Assembly (NCBI GenBank): GCA_036841525.1
Contig: DAITVZ010000063.1
Location: 1 to 31,235 of the forward strand
Direction: 5' to 3'
Length of the DNA stretch: 31,235 bases
Origin: JAAYEA01 sp012689325
GTDB lineage: Bacteria > Chloroflexota > Anaerolineae > JAAYEA01
The notes under the pieces are model-generated. The model did not search any database. It was given only the letters and a program-made list of their open reading frames with translations, and was not told the origin of the DNA. The position numbers and the translations under genes are program-made. Of the stretch, positions 24,111-31,235 are shown in pieces. Each line of letters starts with the position of its first letter. The stretch's first letter is position 1.

Positions 24111-25574
24111 CTACCCGCGCAGCTGGAGAGCCCGCTCGTAGAGCGCCACGTATTTGCGTGCCGAGGCGGCCCAGGAAAAGTCCATCATCATATTCTTGCG
24201 CTGCAGCGCGCGCCAGCGCTCGGCGTCTCGGTAATGCTCCAGCGCGCGCACGATCGCGGCGAACAGGGCCCAGCGGTCGTGCTTTTCGATGACAAAGCCG
24301 TTTCCGGTCCCCGTCCGGAGGTCATAGTTCTGGACCGTGTCGGCCAGCCCGCCCGTGGCGCGGACGATGGGCACGCTGCCGTAGCGCATCGCGATCATCT
24401 GACCCGTGCCACAGGGCTCGATGCGGGAGGGCATCAGGTACATGTCCGCGCCGGCGTGGATCTTGTGCGTCAGGGCAGCGTTGAAGGTCAAAAAGACCGC
24501 GGCCTTGCGCGGATAGGCCTGGGCGATCTTGAGCAGCATCTCGTGATAATGCTGCTCGCCGGTGCCCAAAATGACGAATTGCAGGTCCAGGTCCAGGACA
24601 TGGTCCAGCACCTCGGCCAGGAGATCGAACCCTTTCTGGTCGCTCAGGCGAGAAACCATGCCGATGAGGGGCTTGGTGGGGTCCTGCGGCAGGTTGGCCT
24701 CTCGCTGCAGCGCCAGCTTGTTTTCGCTCCGCCTGTCCAGGTGATCGGCGTCGTAATTGGCGACGAGGTAGGGGCTGGTGGCAGGGTCCATCTCTTGGTA
24801 GTCGATGCCGTTCAGGATGCCGAACAGGTGGTCGCGCCGCTCGCGCAGGATGGGATCCAGCCGCTCGCCGAATTCGGGGGTGAGCACCTCCTGCGCGTAG
24901 CGCTCGGAGACGGTGCTGACCGCATCGGCGAAATAGATGCCGCGCCCCAAGAGGTCGACGACCTCAGCCAGGTCGGCCATTTCGGGGTGGTAGATAAAGC
25001 CATGCTCATCGATGCCGGCGATCTCCAGGACGCGATAGCCAAAGATGCCCTGGTAGGCCAGGCTGTGAAAGGTGTACACGGTGGCGGTATGGGCAAACAG
25101 CGGATCATTCTTGTAGATCGTCCTCATCCAGTTCGGGACGAGGCCGGTATGCCAATCGTGGCAGTGGATGATATCGGGCACCCAGTCCAGCCGCCTGAGC
25201 ATCTCGATGGACGCCCGGCAGAAAAAGATGAACCGCTCGGCGTCATCGGGGTACATATAGATATTGTCCCGGTCATAGTACTTGGCGTTCTCCACCATAT
25301 AGACCGGCACGGTATCGTCCAGCATGGTGCGCATGATGCTGGCGTTTTCGGTCTGGCCATCCATGGGGACGGGGAAGGGAGCAAGCGCCTGTTCCAGCGC
25401 GAATTTCTCTGGGTTGATTCGCCCATAACGGGGCATGACCACGCGGATATCGTGCCCCAACGCCCTGATCGCTTTGGGCAGCGAGCCAACGACCTCGGCC
25501 AGCCCGCCGGTTTTGACAAAGGGAGTACACTCGGCGGCGAGCACCAGGATCTTGAGGGGCCGATCAACAACCAT
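24111..25574 (-). CDS. glgA: Glycogen synthase (GT5)
   Basis: GlgA transfers glucose from ADP-glucose to growing alpha-1,4-glucan. The 487-aa protein has the N-terminal ADP-glucose-binding K21-TGGLAEVVG, HCHDWHTGLVP, the family segment SRLSDQKGFDLLAEVL and the C-terminal PSRIEPCGTGQMIAMRYGSVPIVRATGGLADTV. I chose ATG 25574, eight bases after AAGGA; the frame extends to 25604 without a better site. Length is typical for bacterial GlgA. It sits 51 bases after the 63-aa membrane gene and 75 before murA; other glg genes are absent, so the placement with envelope genes is unusual. Confidence 0.95.
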   Translation of the reverse strand: MVVDRPLKILVLAAECTPFVKTGGLAEVVGSLPKAIRALGHDIRVVMPRYGRINPEKFALEQALAPFPVPMDGQTENASIMRTMLDDTVPVYMVENAKYYDRDNIYMYPDDAERFIFFCRASIEMLRRLDWVPDIIHCHDWHTGLVPNWMRTIYKNDPLFAHTATVYTFHSLAYQGIFGYRVLEIAGIDEHGFIYHPEMADLAEVVDLLGRGIYFADAVSTVSERYAQEVLTPEFGERLDPILRERRDHLFGILNGIDYQEMDPATSPYLVANYDADHLDRRSENKLALQREANLPQDPTKPLIGMVSRLSDQKGFDLLAEVLDHVLDLDLQFVILGTGEQHYHEMLLKIAQAYPRKAAVFLTFNAALTHKIHAGADMYLMPSRIEPCGTGQMIAMRYGSVPIVRATGGLADTVQNYDLRTGTGNGFVIEKHDRWALFAAIVRALEHYRDAERWRALQRKNMMMDFSWAASARKYVALYERALQLRG

Positions 25575-25625
25575 GCGCGCGGTCCTTGGCCAATGCCGGC
25601 ACAAAAGCCTGCTGGCGATCCATGG

Positions 25626-25817
25626 CTACTCCCAACTGATGATCCAGACGCACAGGCCAGCGACGCCGACGCTGATCACGGCCAAGGCCAGGCGCTGCGT
25701 CGGCAATAGAGCGACATCCTTGGAGGCCCACAAAAAAATCGCCACCATGCCAATGGCCAGGGCGATCCACGCAGCCAGCAAGGGATGCTCGTTCAGAAAG
25801 CGTTTCAGAAAGGCCAT
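25626..25817 (-). CDS. Small two-helix membrane protein
   Basis: A 63-aa protein with two hydrophobic segments (about residues 13-30 and 43-60) joined by a short polar loop. I recognise no family. A GGGGGAGAG stretch precedes the ATG, and a promoter (TGGACA-17-TAAACT) lies upstream at 25860-25888. It sits between coaE and glgA on the same strand, 51-54 bases from each, so it is likely a real small gene, not an artefact. Function unknown. Confidence 0.7.
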   Translation of the reverse strand: MAFLKRFLNEHPLLAAWIALAIGMVAIFLWASKDVALLPTQRLALAVISVGVAGLCVWIISWE

Positions 25818-25859
25818 CGCTCTCCCCCAGTAGAGACGCTCGAATTGAGCCTGCGTACT

Positions 25860-25888
25860 AGTTTACCAGAATCAGGCTTTTTTGTCCA
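25860..25888 (-). promoter_or_regulatory. Promoter inside the end of coaE
   Basis: TGGACA (25888-25883), 17 bases, then TAAACT (25865-25860) on the minus strand, serving the 63-aa gene and glgA. Confidence 0.5.
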
Positions 25889-26525
25889 GATTACTCTCGT
25901 CGCGCGCCAGCGCGGCCCATGCCCGCCGGACCTGTTGTCGCATCTGCGCTTTGGCGCCGCTATTATCGATCACCACGTCGGCCAGGGCTACCTTGGCGCT
26001 GGCGGGAGGCTGGGCCGCGATGCGCAGCTCAGCCTCGGCTGCCGTCAGCCCGCTGCGGGCCATGAGCCGCTTCATCTGCTGCTCTTCCGCGCACGTGACC
26101 ACCCAGAGCGCATCGTAATGGCGATGCATGCCCGACTCGATCAGCTTGATGGCCTCGATGACGATGACGGGCCGGGGCTGGCCTTGCGCGGCCGCCTGAG
26201 CGGCGATCTCGGCGATGCGCTCGTCGATCTCGGCGATGACGGCCGGGTGCGTGATGCGCTCCAGTCGCCGTAGGGCTTCGGGATCCGCAAAGACGATCCC
26301 GCCCAGTCGCTTGCGGTCGATCTCGCCGCCCTCGGCCACGATATCTGGTCCAAAGGCCTCCACGACATGGTGCCAGGTGGGCGTCCCCTGTCGCATGACG
26401 CGGTGTGCCACTGCGTCGGCGTCGATGACGTGCGCGCCGAGCTCGGCCAGGGCGGCGGCCACGCTGCTCTTGCCCGTGGCGATGTTGCCGGTCAGGCCGA
26501 TGAGATAGGCGTTGGGCCTAGGCAT
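25872..26525 (-). CDS. coaE: Dephospho-CoA kinase
   Basis: CoaE phosphorylates dephospho-CoA at the ribose 3'-OH, the last step of coenzyme A synthesis. The 217-aa protein begins MPRPNAYLIG and has Walker A GNIATGKS (13-20), then IDADAVAHRVM, and RRLERITHPAVIAEI, all family marks. ATG 26525 falls 8 bases inside the ABC-F gene's end, so the two are translationally coupled; the frame extends to 26582 but with no family residues. Length fits (~200). A family-typical HPAV motif is present. Confidence 0.93.
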   Translation of the reverse strand: MPRPNAYLIGLTGNIATGKSSVAAALAELGAHVIDADAVAHRVMRQGTPTWHHVVEAFGPDIVAEGGEIDRKRLGGIVFADPEALRRLERITHPAVIAEIDERIAEIAAQAAAQGQPRPVIVIEAIKLIESGMHRHYDALWVVTCAEEQQMKRLMARSGLTAAEAELRIAAQPPASAKVALADVVIDNSGAKAQMRQQVRRAWAALARDESNLDKKA

Positions 26526-28422
26526 GGTCGAGCTCGGCCCAGGCGGAGAGCTTGTCGTGCAGCTCTTGCTCCACCGCCGCATAGGTCGCGCCCAGCGCGC
26601 GAATCCGGTCCACCTCTTGGGCGGCGCTGGCCGCGCTGATCTCGCTCTCCAGCGCTTTGAGTTGGTCCTCCAGGGCCGTGATGCTGGCCTCGAGCTGGGC
26701 GGCGGCTTGCGCCTGCTCGCGCCGCAGCCGCGTTTGTCGCTGCTGCTCCGCTTTCAGTTGCTCCCGTTCCGCCTGCTTGGGATCGGTTTCCGACTGGGCC
26801 GCTTGCGCTTCCTGTTGGGCTTGCAGCTCGCGCTGGGCCACATAGGCCGTATAGTTGCCCTCGTAGGCGGTCAGCCCGCCGTCCTCGATGGCCCAGATGT
26901 GGGTGGCCAGGGCGTCCATGAAATAGCGGTCATGGGAGACGAACAGGATCGTCCCGTTATAGTCCCGGAGGACCTCCTCCAAGATCTCGCGCGATTCGAT
27001 GTCCAGGTGGCTGGTGGGCTCGTCCAGCAGCAGGAAATTGGCGCCGCGCAGGGCCAGCTTGGCCAGGGCCACGCGCCCTCGCTCCCCGCCGCTCAGCGCC
27101 GAGATGGGCTTGTACACATCGTCGCCGGAAAAGAGAAAACGGCCCAAAAAGTTTCGCGCGGGCTCCAAGTCGAGCGGCTTGACGGTGAGGATCTCGTCCA
27201 GGATGGTGTTCTCCGGGTTCAGGTCCTCATAGGATTGCGCGAGATACCCCAGCCGGATGCTCGCGCCCAGCCGCGCCTCCCCGGCCAGCGGCGGCACCTG
27301 GGAGAGGATCGTCTTGAAAAAGGTGGTCTTGCCGGAGCCATTGGGCCCCAACAGGGCGACGCGCTGCAACCGCTGCAACAACAGGTCGTTGGCGGTGAAC
27401 AGGGGATGTCCCGCCTCGTCCGGGTTCTGGTATCCCACGGTCAGCGTCTTGATGCGCAGCACGTCATTGCCGGAGCGAAAGCGCGCCTGCAGCGACATGT
27501 GCAGGGTTTTCTGCTCCTGCGGGCGCTCCACGCGCTCCAGGCGCTCCAGCCGGGTCTCGCGGCCGCGGGCCTGCTTGGAGAGCTGCCCTGCCTTGAAGCG
27601 CCGGATGAACTCCTCGGTCTTGGCGATGACCTCTTGCTGTTCCTGGTATTCCTTCCACTGGCGCGCCAGGCGGTCCGCGCGTTGCTGCGCATAGGCGGTA
27701 TAGTTGCCGCGATACTCGGACATCTGGCCGAAAGACATCTCCCAGACGCGGTTGACGACCTTGTCCAGGAAGTAGCGGTCGTGCGCCACCACCAGCAGGC
27801 TCCCCGTCCAGCTCGCCAGGTACTTTTCCAGCCACTCGGTGGCGGCGAGGTCCAGGTGATTGGTGGGCTCGTCCAGCAGGAGCAGGCCGGGCTCTTGGAG
27901 CAGCAGCTTGGCCAGCAGGGCGCGGGTCTTTTGCCCGCCGCTGAGCAACGCCACGGGTTTATCATCGTCCTCGCGGCCAAAGCCCAGGCCCCCCAGGACG
28001 CGCTGGATGCGGTGCTCGTACTCGTAGCCGCCGGCCAGCTCGAAGCGCTCCAGGGCCTTGCCATAGCGCTCCAGAAACTCGGGGGTGTCGTTCTCGCCCA
28101 TGGCATCTTCCATGCGGCGCAGCTCGGCGCGTTGCGCCTGCAAGCCGGCAAAGATGGTGAGCATCTCGCCATAGAGCGTTTGCTCCGAGGGAAAGGTGGG
28201 CTTTTGCGGAAGGTAGCCGATTTGCAGGCTCTTGGCGGAGGACATGACGCCCTCCGTGGGCGCCTCCAGCCCGCACATGATCCGCAAGAGGGTGGTCTTG
28301 CCTGTGCCATTGGGGCCAATGAGGGCGATCTTGTCGCCGTGGTTGATCTCAAAGCTCAACCCGGCAAAGATGTCCTGCGCGCCAAAGTATTTGGCTAGAC
28401 CCGTTGCCTGAAAGATAGCCAT
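26518..28422 (-). CDS. ABC-F family ATPase
   Basis: The 634-aa protein has two ABC domains in tandem without membrane helices. The first has Walker A GPNGTGKTT (36-44) and LSGGQ with LLDEPTNHLD; the second has GPNGSGKTT and LSGGERG with LLDEPTSHLD. Between them is the charged linker of the P-site tRNA interaction motif type, and the C-terminal ~90 residues are a charged coiled coil. ABC-F proteins act on the ribosome (EttA, Uup, YbiT or antibiotic-resistance kinds); the class is not decidable by eye. ATG 28422 starts the family N-terminus; the frame open back to 28659 lacks it. Promoter at 28460-28488, coaE downstream with overlap. Confidence 0.94.
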   Translation of the reverse strand: MAIFQATGLAKYFGAQDIFAGLSFEINHGDKIALIGPNGTGKTTLLRIMCGLEAPTEGVMSSAKSLQIGYLPQKPTFPSEQTLYGEMLTIFAGLQAQRAELRRMEDAMGENDTPEFLERYGKALERFELAGGYEYEHRIQRVLGGLGFGREDDDKPVALLSGGQKTRALLAKLLLQEPGLLLLDEPTNHLDLAATEWLEKYLASWTGSLLVVAHDRYFLDKVVNRVWEMSFGQMSEYRGNYTAYAQQRADRLARQWKEYQEQQEVIAKTEEFIRRFKAGQLSKQARGRETRLERLERVERPQEQKTLHMSLQARFRSGNDVLRIKTLTVGYQNPDEAGHPLFTANDLLLQRLQRVALLGPNGSGKTTFFKTILSQVPPLAGEARLGASIRLGYLAQSYEDLNPENTILDEILTVKPLDLEPARNFLGRFLFSGDDVYKPISALSGGERGRVALAKLALRGANFLLLDEPTSHLDIESREILEEVLRDYNGTILFVSHDRYFMDALATHIWAIEDGGLTAYEGNYTAYVAQRELQAQQEAQAAQSETDPKQAEREQLKAEQQRQTRLRREQAQAAAQLEASITALEDQLKALESEISAASAAQEVDRIRALGATYAAVEQELHDKLSAWAELDHA

Positions 28423-28459
28423 GCTGACACCTGCGGAAATGACTCGCTTGCCACAGGTG

Positions 28460-28488
28460 ATTATACCACAAGCCAGCCCATCCAACAA
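28460..28488 (-). promoter_or_regulatory. Promoter for ABC-F gene
   Basis: TTGTTG (28488-28483), 17 bases, then a perfect TATAAT (28465-28460) on the minus strand. The sequence CTTGTGGTATAATCAC around the -10 resembles part of the Rex operator upstream of rex. Confidence 0.7.
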
Positions 28489-28518
28489 TTCTCCGCGCGG
28501 GGCGCCGTCGGGCCGCAT

Positions 28519-28547
28519 TTGGCATTCGGGGCCAATGCAGGTACAAT
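28519..28547 (+). promoter_or_regulatory. Promoter for lytic transglycosylase gene
   Basis: TTGGCA (28519-28524), 17 bases, then TACAAT (28542-28547). Transcription would leave a leader of about 150 bases before the GTG. Confidence 0.62.
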
Positions 28548-28702
28548 ACGGCATGAAGGATACTTGAAATCGCGACCGCCCGCGCTGGCCAAGCGGCATC
28601 TTGGCTGGCGCAGCCCTTCCGCCGAGTGGCGAGGGGCTGGCGCGCGCCGCGGTGTCCATGCCCCCAGGTCACCGCCCAGATTAACAAGCGAGAACCTATC
28701 CC
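28548..28702 (+). other. GC-rich 5' leader
   Basis: About 150 bases separate the promoter and start codon. GCCAAG/CTTGGC can pair at 28589-28606, and AGCCC/GGGCT with an inner CGCC/GGCG at 28613-28639. No known riboswitch class is recognised. Confidence 0.35.
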
Positions 28703-31235
28703 GTGTTCAACTCTAGCCTACGAGCCCACCTGCGGGGCTCGGCCCTCGTGTTGTTTGCAGCCCTGGTGTCGTCTCTGGCCGGTTGCTCCCTGGAAACACC
28801 CTCGCCGACGCCGAGCCAGCTCACGTCCACGCGCGCATCGCCGAGCGCGACCGCGACCCCGTCCGTTGCCTGGACCGCCACGGCGACCGCCACTTGGTCG
28901 CCGGTGCCCACGGAGACGCCCCTGCCGCCCACGCTCACCCCAACGCCGACGCCATCCATCTCGGTGGCGGAGCATATGGCCGCCGCGGCGGCGTTGCGGC
29001 GCGCTGGCGAGTACGAGCGCGCCGTGGCGGAGTATGCCGCGGTGATCAGCAGCGTGCCGCCGGACGACCTGGCCGCCGAGGCCCTCTTCCAGTTAGGCGA
29101 CGTGTACTTTGTCCAGGAAGACTATCGCATGGCCATCGACGTCCTGGGTCACTTTGAGCGCGGGTATCCCGACGCTCCCCAGTTGCCCGCGGTGCTCTCC
29201 CGGCTGGCCCTGGCGCACCGCCAGCGCGGCGAGTGGGACCTGGCGCTCCAGTATTACCAGCGCCACGCGGCCTCGGCGGGGCAGGCGCCCGGGGCGATCC
29301 TGGCGCAGATCGGCGAGGCCTATGACCACCTGGGGCAGGGCGAGCAAGCGGCGCAGGCCTATGAGCAGGCGTTGCAGGCCGACCTGGCCCCCAGCCTGCG
29401 ACGGCAGGTCGGGGAAGAGCTGGCGCTGCTCTATCGCCGCGCCGGGCAGCTCGACCAGGCCGTGGAACACTATCAGCGCGTCAGCGAGCTGACCACCAGC
29501 GCCACCTACAAGGCGCGCCTGCTCTACGAGATCGGCGAGACCTATCGCGCCGCGGCCCTCTTTGAAAAGGCCGCGCCCTATTACCAGCAGGCCATAGACC
29601 TCTACCCCGAGGACAACAGCGCCTACCTCTCCCTGGTGGCCCTGCTGGACATGGACGTGGAGGTCGATCCCTTGCAGCGTGGCATCATCGACTATCACGC
29701 CGGCCAATACCCCGTCGCCGCCGAGGTCCTGGAGGGGTATATCCAGGACGATCCCAAGGCGGATGCTCCCCAGGCCTACCTCTATATCGCGCTGGCCCAG
29801 CGCGAGCAGGAGGAATGGGCGGCGGCGCTGGCGGCCCTGGAGGCGATCACCCGCAAGTATCCCAAGAGTGGGCTGGTGCCCTCAGCGCTGTATCAGCAGG
29901 CGCGGGTCTTGCAGCTTTCCGGCGAGCAGGAGCGGGCCGTGGCGGCGTATACCCGGCTTGTCGCCCAGCACCCCAAGGACGCGCTGGCGGACGATGCCCT
30001 CTGGCAGAAGGCGCAATTGCTGGAAGAGCTCGAGCGGGCCACGCAGGCTGCTGCTGCCTATGGAGAGTTGGTGGCAAGCCACCCGGCTAGCTCCTATGCC
30101 GACCGGGCGCGGCTCCGGGCAGGGATGCTGCATTACGAGGCAGGCGCTTTCAAGGCGGCGGCCGCGGCCTGGGAGAAGGCGCTGGAGGCCGAGCTAGCGG
30201 ACGGGACGCGCGCCCGGCTGACCTTTTGGGCCGGGAAGGCGCGGGAGGCCCAGGGCGATCACGCATTGGCGCTGGCGCGGTGGCAAGAGGTTGCCGAGAT
30301 GGACCCGGACGCCTACTATGCCCTGCGGGCGCGCGAGCTGGCCGAGGGCGCGCCCATCGAGAGCGCCCCCGCCGATAGAAACGAGGCGCTCTACGACCTC
30401 TCGGCCTATCAGATGATCACCACCACCTGGACGGCGGGCTGCGACCCGTCCTGCCAGTGGGCCCAAAACTTGAGCGCGTCGCTGGGGCTGGCGGAGACGC
30501 CGGAGCAAGCGCGCGAGGCGGTGCGCTCGGCGGAGGCCCTCGTCCAGGGCAAGGCGTTGCTGGCTGCCGGGGACCGGGATAACGCCCTGCGCCAGCTCGA
30601 GTACGCGCAGGAGCAGGTGGCGGACCGGCCCCTGGCGCTGTACGCCTTGGCTTTGGAGCTGCGCGAGCTGGGCCAGTACCGGCGCGCCTCGGCCTGCGCG
30701 GACCGCCTCATCAGCCTGGCCAAGGGGACCTCGCTGCGGGACGTGCCGGCGCCCTTGCTGCAGATCTCTTATCCCACCTACTATATCGAGCTGATTGCGC
30801 CCGCCGCCAGCGCCTATAACATCGACCCGCGGCTGTTCCTGGCCCTGGTGCGCCAGGAGAGCCGCTTCGATGCGCGGGCGACCTCTTGGGCGGGGGCGCG
30901 GGGGCTTTCGCAGATCATGCCCACCACCGGCGAGTGGATCGCCTTGCGGCTGGGGGATAGCGGCTTCAGCCGCCAGGAGCTCTATCGCCCCACGCTGAAC
31001 GTGAGCTATGGGCTGTGGTACCTGGCCCAGGGGTTGGACATGTTCGAGCGCCATATCCTGGCGGCGCTGGCTGGCTATAACGGCGGGCCGGGCAACGTCT
31101 CGCGGTGGGCTGGCGGCTTGCCCATCCAGGACGTGGACCTGTTCGTGGAGAATATCGGCGCGGCGGAGACCCGCACCTACGTGGCGACCATCTGGGAGCA
31201 GTATAACGTCTATCGCTGGCTCTATCCCGTCCCCA
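28703..31235 (+). CDS. TPR lipoprotein with SLT lytic transglycosylase domain (3' end outside window)
   Basis: The frame is open from GTG 28703 to the last base (844 codons) without a stop, so the C-terminus is missing. It begins with a lipoprotein signal ending SLAGC (Cys28), then a Thr/Pro-rich spacer (about 30-85). Long tandem TPR-like repeats follow (about 88-680), such as YERAVAEYAAV and ALQYYQRHA. The SLT domain begins near 690 with catalytic E719 in VRQESRFD, followed by GLSQIMPTTGEW and AALAGYNGGPGNVSRW. Slt-type enzymes cleave peptidoglycan between MurNAc and GlcNAc, leaving anhydro ends; helical-repeat plus SLT resembles Slt70. In-frame TAA at 28682 bars an earlier start; the ribosome-binding site is weak. 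Likely anchored outside the cytoplasmic membrane for wall turnover. Confidence 0.92.
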   Translation, partial: MFNSSLRAHLRGSALVLFAALVSSLAGCSLETPSPTPSQLTSTRASPSATATPSVAWTATATATWSPVPTETPLPPTLTPTPTPSISVAEHMAAAAALRRAGEYERAVAEYAAVISSVPPDDLAAEALFQLGDVYFVQEDYRMAIDVLGHFERGYPDAPQLPAVLSRLALAHRQRGEWDLALQYYQRHAASAGQAPGAILAQIGEAYDHLGQGEQAAQAYEQALQADLAPSLRRQVGEELALLYRRAGQLDQAVEHYQRVSELTTSATYKARLLYEIGETYRAAALFEKAAPYYQQAIDLYPEDNSAYLSLVALLDMDVEVDPLQRGIIDYHAGQYPVAAEVLEGYIQDDPKADAPQAYLYIALAQREQEEWAAALAALEAITRKYPKSGLVPSALYQQARVLQLSGEQERAVAAYTRLVAQHPKDALADDALWQKAQLLEELERATQAAAAYGELVASHPASSYADRARLRAGMLHYEAGAFKAAAAAWEKALEAELADGTRARLTFWAGKAREAQGDHALALARWQEVAEMDPDAYYALRARELAEGAPIESAPADRNEALYDLSAYQMITTTWTAGCDPSCQWAQNLSASLGLAETPEQAREAVRSAEALVQGKALLAAGDRDNALRQLEYAQEQVADRPLALYALALELRELGQYRRASACADRLISLAKGTSLRDVPAPLLQISYPTYYIELIAPAASAYNIDPRLFLALVRQESRFDARATSWAGARGLSQIMPTTGEWIALRLGDSGFSRQELYRPTLNVSYGLWYLAQGLDMFERHILAALAGYNGGPGNVSRWAGGLPIQDVDLFVENIGAAETRTYVATIWEQYNVYRWLYPVP

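Noticed and set aside
26512..28398. 628-aa open frame antisense to the ABC-F gene
   Set aside because: Leu/Gln/Gly-rich shadow of a well-supported gene.

Overview
The window is GC-rich bacterial chromosome. Hand counts give 73% GC at 1201-1260, against about 50% inside the first gene at 121-240. Gene content, Thr/Pro-rich linkers in secreted proteins, and a secreted protease ending in an F-L-P-L-I-basic tail suggest a Chloroflexota member of the Anaerolineae/Caldilineae type. That assignment is inference; no rRNA is present. It is a dense housekeeping and metabolic region with no phage, IS transposase or CRISPR array.

Layout. (1) 2-1299, plus: 3' part of a low-GC BglII/BstYI-type restriction endonuclease overlapping a PHP phosphoesterase. 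(2) 1310-6664, minus: operon of a membrane metallophosphoesterase, a secreted subtilase and an M28 peptidase. (3) 6701-6806: a MITE-like element with 14-bp inverted ends and CTAG flanks. (4) 6807-8246, minus: alpha/beta hydrolase, then a peroxiredoxin-like gene whose active-site codon is in-frame TGA followed by a hairpin that fits a bacterial SECIS, so a probable selenoprotein. (5) 8414-11521, plus: rsmI (apparently starting at ATC), phosphoglucose/phosphomannose isomerase, and a REC-histidine kinase. (6) 11581-14929, minus: an unknown 372-aa protein, a four-S1-domain protein, a PNPOx-like flavoprotein and a DUF503/YlxP protein. (7) 15056-19395, plus: maf, a TIM-barrel sugar isomerase, then (past a convergent CAU tRNA) iolB and uxaE, a sugar-acid/inositol catabolic set. 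(8) 19483-21590, plus: an FHA membrane protein and rex, with a Rex operator over the rex promoter. (9) 21684-28422, minus: ABC-F ATPase, coaE, a 63-aa membrane protein, glgA, murA, mreB. (10) 28703 to the end, plus: a lipoprotein TPR lytic transglycosylase, cut by the window edge.

Several transcription units show sigma-70-type promoters with 17-bp spacing (upstream of the alpha/beta hydrolase, rsmI, the S1 gene, maf, the sugar isomerase, the tRNA, the 63-aa gene, the ABC-F gene and the transglycosylase). Strong GC hairpins close most units. Functional themes are cell envelope growth (murA, mreB, transglycosylase), carbon storage and sugar metabolism (glgA, PGI/PMI, iolB, uxaE), redox sensing and defence (Rex, Sec-peroxiredoxin) and translation (rsmI, S1, ABC-F, tRNA).
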